A DNA stretch of 8,824 nt, from contig CAZTBB010000071.1 of the NCBI GenBank assembly GCA_964611755.1, forward strand, positions 1-8,824. Direction: 5' to 3'. This DNA is from CAZTBB01 sp964611755 (GTDB lineage: Bacteria; Pseudomonadota; Alphaproteobacteria; Micavibrionales; Micavibrionaceae). Below, one piece after another: positions 5,852 through 8,824 of this stretch (the stretch's first letter is position 1; each line of letters opens with the position of its first letter). The translations under genes were made by a program, and so were the position numbers. Below the pieces are notes generated by a model that was not told the origin of the DNA, did not search any database, and saw only the letters and a program-made list of their open reading frames with translations.

Positions 5852-6511
5852 TTAAAGATTTTTAGCCACATCGCAGTAAAAATCATACAAATTGTCATAC
5901 ATATGAAATACACCGAAATCCTCCGCTAAAGATACAGGCTTATTCATATCATTGATAAAGATTGATCGTATCCCTGCATTTTGCGCACAGCCAAGATCGC
6001 TCTCCGTATCGCCAACCAGAACAACCTCATGCGGATCAAAAGCGTCATTCATCTTGCTCAAGGCCAATAATAACGGGTCTGCTGCGGGCTTATCATGCTC
6101 TGCTTCACCCGCACCAATAACCACATCAAAATACCCATCCCAACCAAAATGCTTAATCTCTAATGCCACAACATCAGGTCGCTTATTGGTGACAACGGCC
6201 ATAGGTATTGATTTGGATTGTAAAAGCTCCAAAAGATCAGATGCGCCTTTAGCTTGTCCCAACTCGTTCACATTATCAGCAACCCAGCGCGTAAAAAGAA
6301 TTTGGGCTTTATCAGAGAGGTGGCCGTAAAGTTCTTTGTATAAAAATTCACGCGGTTTACCGAAATATTTCTTGTAAGCATCCTTTTCCAGAGGTGGCAT
6401 GCCGAGCTCGCCAAGAACAGCATTATGCGCCTTTTCTAAAAACTGATAACTTTTGACCAGCGTTCCATCCCAATCAAAAAAAACACCCTTTAAGGGGTCA
6501 AATTTACCCAT
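5852..6511 (-). CDS. HAD-superfamily hydrolase, phosphoglycolate-phosphatase-like
   Basis: This 219-residue HAD phosphatase has all four motifs: I D13-W-D15-G-T (nucleophile and acid), II T108-N in VVTNK, III K141 in HDKPAADP, and IV GDTESD with D168 and D172. An alpha-helical cap lies between motifs I and II (about 20–85), as in Gph and beta-phosphoglucomutase-like enzymes. DWDGTL replaces the more common DLDGTL. It is cytoplasmic. The substrate cannot be told from sequence; phosphoglycolate, pyrophosphate or a nucleotide or sugar phosphate are all possible. A TTG one codon upstream (6514) is an alternative start, but the ATG at 6511 with GGAG 9 nt before it is preferred. It begins 3 nt after the murI stop, so it is probably translated from the same transcript. 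The following 94-bp gap separates it from hfq. Confidence 0.88.
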   Translation of the reverse strand: MGKFDPLKGVFFDWDGTLVKSYQFLEKAHNAVLGELGMPPLEKDAYKKYFGKPREFLYKELYGHLSDKAQILFTRWVADNVNELGQAKGASDLLELLQSKSIPMAVVTNKRPDVVALEIKHFGWDGYFDVVIGAGEAEHDKPAADPLLLALSKMNDAFDPHEVVLVGDTESDLGCAQNAGIRSIFINDMNKPVSLAEDFGVFHMYDNLYDFYCDVAKNL

Positions 6512-6514
6512 CAA

Positions 6515-7315
6515 TTATATCTCCGCTTTTTGTATAATAATATCATGGCCGTATAGCGTATGTGCGGTCTGAATATAGGCTTGCGTTATATCGCTGGCAT
6601 AATATTCACGTTGCTTTGTTTGCCCAATCAAATTTTGAGTTTTTGGATGGCGCTTCAAATAATCACGCAGCTTTGATGGGATCATCTCATCCTGCGAAAT
6701 GATATGAATTTGCTCGCCTATAATGTTTTGGATGCGCTCTTTGATAATTGGATAATGCGTACACCCCAGAATAAGAGAGTCAATTTTATCTCTGCCATCC
6801 ATGTTTTGCCAATAATGGTGAATAACATCATCAATCCATTGAAACCCATCATTCTCAATTAACGGCACCAATAAGGGTGTGGGCAATGCCTGAAGTTTGA
6901 TGGATGGGTCTATCTTATTTAACTCATCGGCATAAACATTTGATTTCACTATATATTGTGTCGCCCAAAGGCCAATATTCTTATGGCCGTTATCCAGACA
7001 ATATTCCAAAGTGGGCACAACAACACCCAAAATCCTGCGTTCAGGGTAGTGTTCCGGAAGATATTCCTGTTGCAAGCGCCTTAAGGCCGCGGCACTGACT
7101 GTGTTGCACGCCGTGATAATTAATTGGCAATTTTGTGCAAAAAGAAAATCCATACAGCGCTCTGTGTATAAGTAAATCGCATCTGTGGACCGGTTGCCAT
7201 AGGGCACGTGCAATGTATCACCCAAATAGACAAGATCATATGCGGGAAGGTTTTCTTCAATGGCCTTCGTCATCATAAGACCACCTAAACCTGAATCAAA
7301 AACACCGATTTTCAT
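6515..7315 (-). CDS. murI: Glutamate racemase MurI
   Basis: The 266-residue protein matches the usual length. N-terminal IGVFDSGLGGL holds D7 and S8, followed by YLGDTLHVPYGNRS. The two catalytic cysteines are C70 in TACNTVSA and C185 in LGCTHYP, with H187 beside the second. It converts L-glutamate to D-glutamate in the cytoplasm for addition to UDP-MurNAc-L-Ala. AAGGG (7326–7330) overlaps the dadA stop region 10 nt before the ATG at 7315, so translation is probably linked to dadA, which ends 7 nt earlier. The HAD gene follows after 3 nt. Aspartate racemase is related, but the TACNT and LGCTHYP context with GDT..PYG fits MurI. Confidence 0.96.
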   Translation of the reverse strand: MKIGVFDSGLGGLMMTKAIEENLPAYDLVYLGDTLHVPYGNRSTDAIYLYTERCMDFLFAQNCQLIITACNTVSAAALRRLQQEYLPEHYPERRILGVVVPTLEYCLDNGHKNIGLWATQYIVKSNVYADELNKIDPSIKLQALPTPLLVPLIENDGFQWIDDVIHHYWQNMDGRDKIDSLILGCTHYPIIKERIQNIIGEQIHIISQDEMIPSKLRDYLKRHPKTQNLIGQTKQREYYASDITQAYIQTAHTLYGHDIIIQKAEI

Positions 7316-7322
7316 TCTTTTA

Positions 7323-8537
7323 TTACCCTTGCTTCATGACCTGAGCCAAACGGTACCCACTTGCGTGCCCCATTGTCCAGCCCAACATGCCCTGCCCTAT
7401 ATTCAAAAACAGGTTTTTGATTTTTGTAGGGCCGATTTGTGGCAAAGAATTGGGCCTCCAAGGCCTGTAACCGGTATAGACGTCTGCGCCTTCATAATTA
7501 ATCGCGGGAAAAACCTCTTTTGCTCTCTCTTTGAGCACATCCAGAAAATCATGATGCTGCATGGGCTTATTATGGTTTACAAAAAACATACCCGAACTGA
7601 CCTTCAAACACGTATCAAGCGGAGTAAAAACAATCTTATACTTGCTATCGACAAGACTTGTTTTGAACACTCCCTTATTATCTTCATGCGGTAATCTGAA
7701 TGTGTATCCCTGCACGGCATAAAGGTCCGAGCCGATCCCAAGCAGCCTAAGCAAATCGTGAGAACGGATCCCCGCAGCCATAACATATTGGTCAGCTTGA
7801 AATGTTTCCTGCCCTGCCATAATTGATTGAATCATGCCGCCTTTTACCTCAAAACGATCAATGAGAGTGCGGTTTCGAAATGTAACGCCCAAACCTTTGC
7901 AAATATCAGCCAGAATAGCGACAAATTTTTCACAGTCCGCCACATAATCCGAAGCACAATATAGACCTCCCACAGGTTTATGTAAGCGGTTCTTAACAAC
8001 GGGCTCCATCTCGACAATCTCCTCATAGCCGAGCACATTCATATCAAGACCGGCCTCTTGAGCCTGCTCACTCAAAAAATCCAGCGTGCTCTGGTTATCA
8101 TAGATCATCAAGCGCCCCGCCTGACGATGCGAGAAGCTCTCTACTGTATTTTGTTCAAGAAAAGCCGCCATGAGTTTTCTGCTCTGTTCATGCAAGGCAT
8201 GAATCTCTTGTGATACCCCCTTAAACTTTCTTCTCGAGAGCATATAAGGCAGTGCTTTTAAGGACCACTGCCAAAAATGGGGATCAAAACGGGCCGCCTG
8301 AATTTTAATCACGGGGTCTTTATTGGCAAGAATAGAAGGTAATATCGGCAGTGTGTAAGGTGAAATCGGTGGAAATAGATAGGAGTATGAGAGCTGATTG
8401 GCATTGGCTTTGCTGGCCTCCTGCCCCATATGATCATTGGCATCAATAACCTCTACGCTGTATCCTGATTGCGCAAGATAGTAAGCGCTTAAAACACCGA
8501 TTACACCGCCACCAATAACAATTACCGATTGTGCCAT
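7323..8537 (-). CDS. dadA: FAD-dependent D-amino-acid dehydrogenase, DadA-like
   Basis: This 404-residue flavoprotein of the DAO family begins with the FAD-binding Rossmann motif VIGGGVIGVLSAYYLAQ (GxGxxG at 9–14) ending in acidic D32. NANQLSYSY (45–53) corresponds to the DadA NAGQVS region. YAVQGYTF lies at 273–280, and the C-terminus has GYRPWRPNSLPQIGP followed by KNLFLNIGQGMLGWTMGHAS, the FAD-closing block of DadA. The known reaction is oxidative deamination of D-amino acids such as D-Ala to 2-oxo acids, with electrons passed to the respiratory chain. It is shorter than E. coli DadA (432 residues), and GYRPWRP differs from the usual GLRPMTP, so substrate range may differ. It begins 3 nt after the trkA stop without a clear SD, implying coupling. 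The broad family makes substrate less certain than fold. Confidence 0.87.
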   Translation of the reverse strand: MAQSVIVIGGGVIGVLSAYYLAQSGYSVEVIDANDHMGQEASKANANQLSYSYLFPPISPYTLPILPSILANKDPVIKIQAARFDPHFWQWSLKALPYMLSRRKFKGVSQEIHALHEQSRKLMAAFLEQNTVESFSHRQAGRLMIYDNQSTLDFLSEQAQEAGLDMNVLGYEEIVEMEPVVKNRLHKPVGGLYCASDYVADCEKFVAILADICKGLGVTFRNRTLIDRFEVKGGMIQSIMAGQETFQADQYVMAAGIRSHDLLRLLGIGSDLYAVQGYTFRLPHEDNKGVFKTSLVDSKYKIVFTPLDTCLKVSSGMFFVNHNKPMQHHDFLDVLKERAKEVFPAINYEGADVYTGYRPWRPNSLPQIGPTKIKNLFLNIGQGMLGWTMGHASGYRLAQVMKQG

Positions 8538-8540
8538 TTT

Positions 8541-8824
8541 CTAGAACAAATCAACCTGTACGGAGAACATTTTCTCGACTTCTTGTGCCTGCCCCTGTGA
8601 TGCCAGAACAATCATATGATCACCTGCACGAATGGTAACCTCACTATGCGGCATTAATATTTCCTCATCACGTAAAATAGCCCCTAAAGTTACACCAAAA
8701 GGCAATTCCAATTCCCGTATAAGCTTGTTAACAATGCTGGATGTATCAGAGACTTCCGCCTCGATAATTTCCGCGAAACCATCGCGCAAGCTGTGCAACC
8801 CCTTAATACGGCCACGCCTGACAT
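8541..8824 (-). CDS. trkA: Trk system potassium uptake protein TrkA, C-terminal part
   Basis: The gene enters from the right edge; the last 94 codons and the TAG stop are visible and the frame is open to the edge (VRRGRIKGLHSLRDGFAEII…). No true start is inside the window. The segment matches the final RCK_C regulatory domain of TrkA: HSLRDGFAEIIEAEV, ELPFGVTLGAILRDEEI, a polar loop, then VTIRAGDHMIVLAS and the closing VEKMFSVQVDLF. TrkA is the cytoplasmic NAD(H)/nucleotide-binding subunit that gates TrkH/TrkG K+ uptake. trkA near hfq is common in Alphaproteobacteria, often after ntrYX, which would lie beyond the right edge. dadA begins 3 nt after its stop. Confidence 0.93.
   Translation of the reverse strand, partial: VRRGRIKGLHSLRDGFAEIIEAEVSDTSSIVNKLIRELELPFGVTLGAILRDEEILMPHSEVTIRAGDHMIVLASQGQAQEVEKMFSVQVDLF

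Noticed and set aside
5952..6329. Plus-strand open frame of 125 codons opposite the HAD phosphatase
   Set aside because: It is a shadow frame of a gene with all four HAD motifs, with serine-rich low-information sequence.
6512..6514. TTG as the start codon of the HAD phosphatase
   Set aside because: The next codon is ATG with GGAG at a 9-nt spacing; TTG at 6-nt spacing is possible but less likely, and it changes only one residue.
7260..7694. Plus-strand open frame of 144 codons opposite murI and dadA
   Set aside because: It is antisense to two well-conserved genes, spans their junction, and has no recognisable features or SD.
1..8824. Search for CRISPR arrays, insertion sequences, toxin–antitoxin pairs or defence genes
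   Set aside because: No spaced repeats, transposase, integrase or toxin/antitoxin-like small gene pairs were seen; MazG here is the full-length housekeeping pyrophosphohydrolase with no adjacent mazEF.

Overview
The window looks like a chromosomal housekeeping stretch from a fairly AT-rich alphaproteobacterium. The grounds are the trkA–hfq–hflX–mazG neighbourhood and the lytic transglycosylase–rlpA–D,D-carboxypeptidase cluster, both familiar in Alphaproteobacteria, plus an alphaproteobacterial-type Hfq (LVNGVKLQG, WFDNF, YKHAISTIMP). The genus cannot be fixed from sequence alone. A free-living or predatory/epibiotic lineage with moderate-to-low GC would fit, but that is inference.

Left part (1–2366, minus strand): a peptidoglycan-remodelling cluster read right to left. 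A secreted MltB-type lytic transglycosylase is followed after 6 nt by an RlpA lipoprotein with a SPOR domain, then after 74 nt by a PBP5/DacA-type D,D-carboxypeptidase cut by the window edge. All three products carry export signals and act on the wall.

Middle (2367–3368): the most irregular part. A complete tRNA-Ser(UGA) with encoded CCA is followed, 104 bp downstream, by a second 50-bp copy of its 3' end plus downstream flank (49/50 identical). The spacer between the copies holds two perfect 6-bp hairpins. The stop codon of an unrecognised 159-codon minus-strand gene lies 2 bp beyond the second repeat. This resembles a tRNA 3'-end att-type duplication or a decayed second tRNA-Ser. It is the best candidate here for past element insertion or rearrangement.

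Right part (3369–8824): mazG on the plus strand converges on a long, tightly packed minus-strand cluster read trkA → dadA → murI → HAD phosphatase → hfq → hflX. Gaps are 3, 7, 3, 94 and 5 nt, so hfq probably has its own promoter as well as possible readthrough. mazG and hflX end on one shared CTAG palindrome. Gene roles cover K+ uptake control, D-amino-acid oxidation, D-glutamate synthesis for the wall, small-RNA regulation, ribosome rescue and nucleotide-pool cleansing. D-amino-acid and peptidoglycan metabolism recur on both sides of the window.

I see no CRISPR array, insertion sequence, transposase, integrase or defence system, and no clear new biological system. The items most worth following are the tRNA-Ser duplication with its neighbouring orphan gene, and the dadA–murI–HAD block between trkA and hfq.
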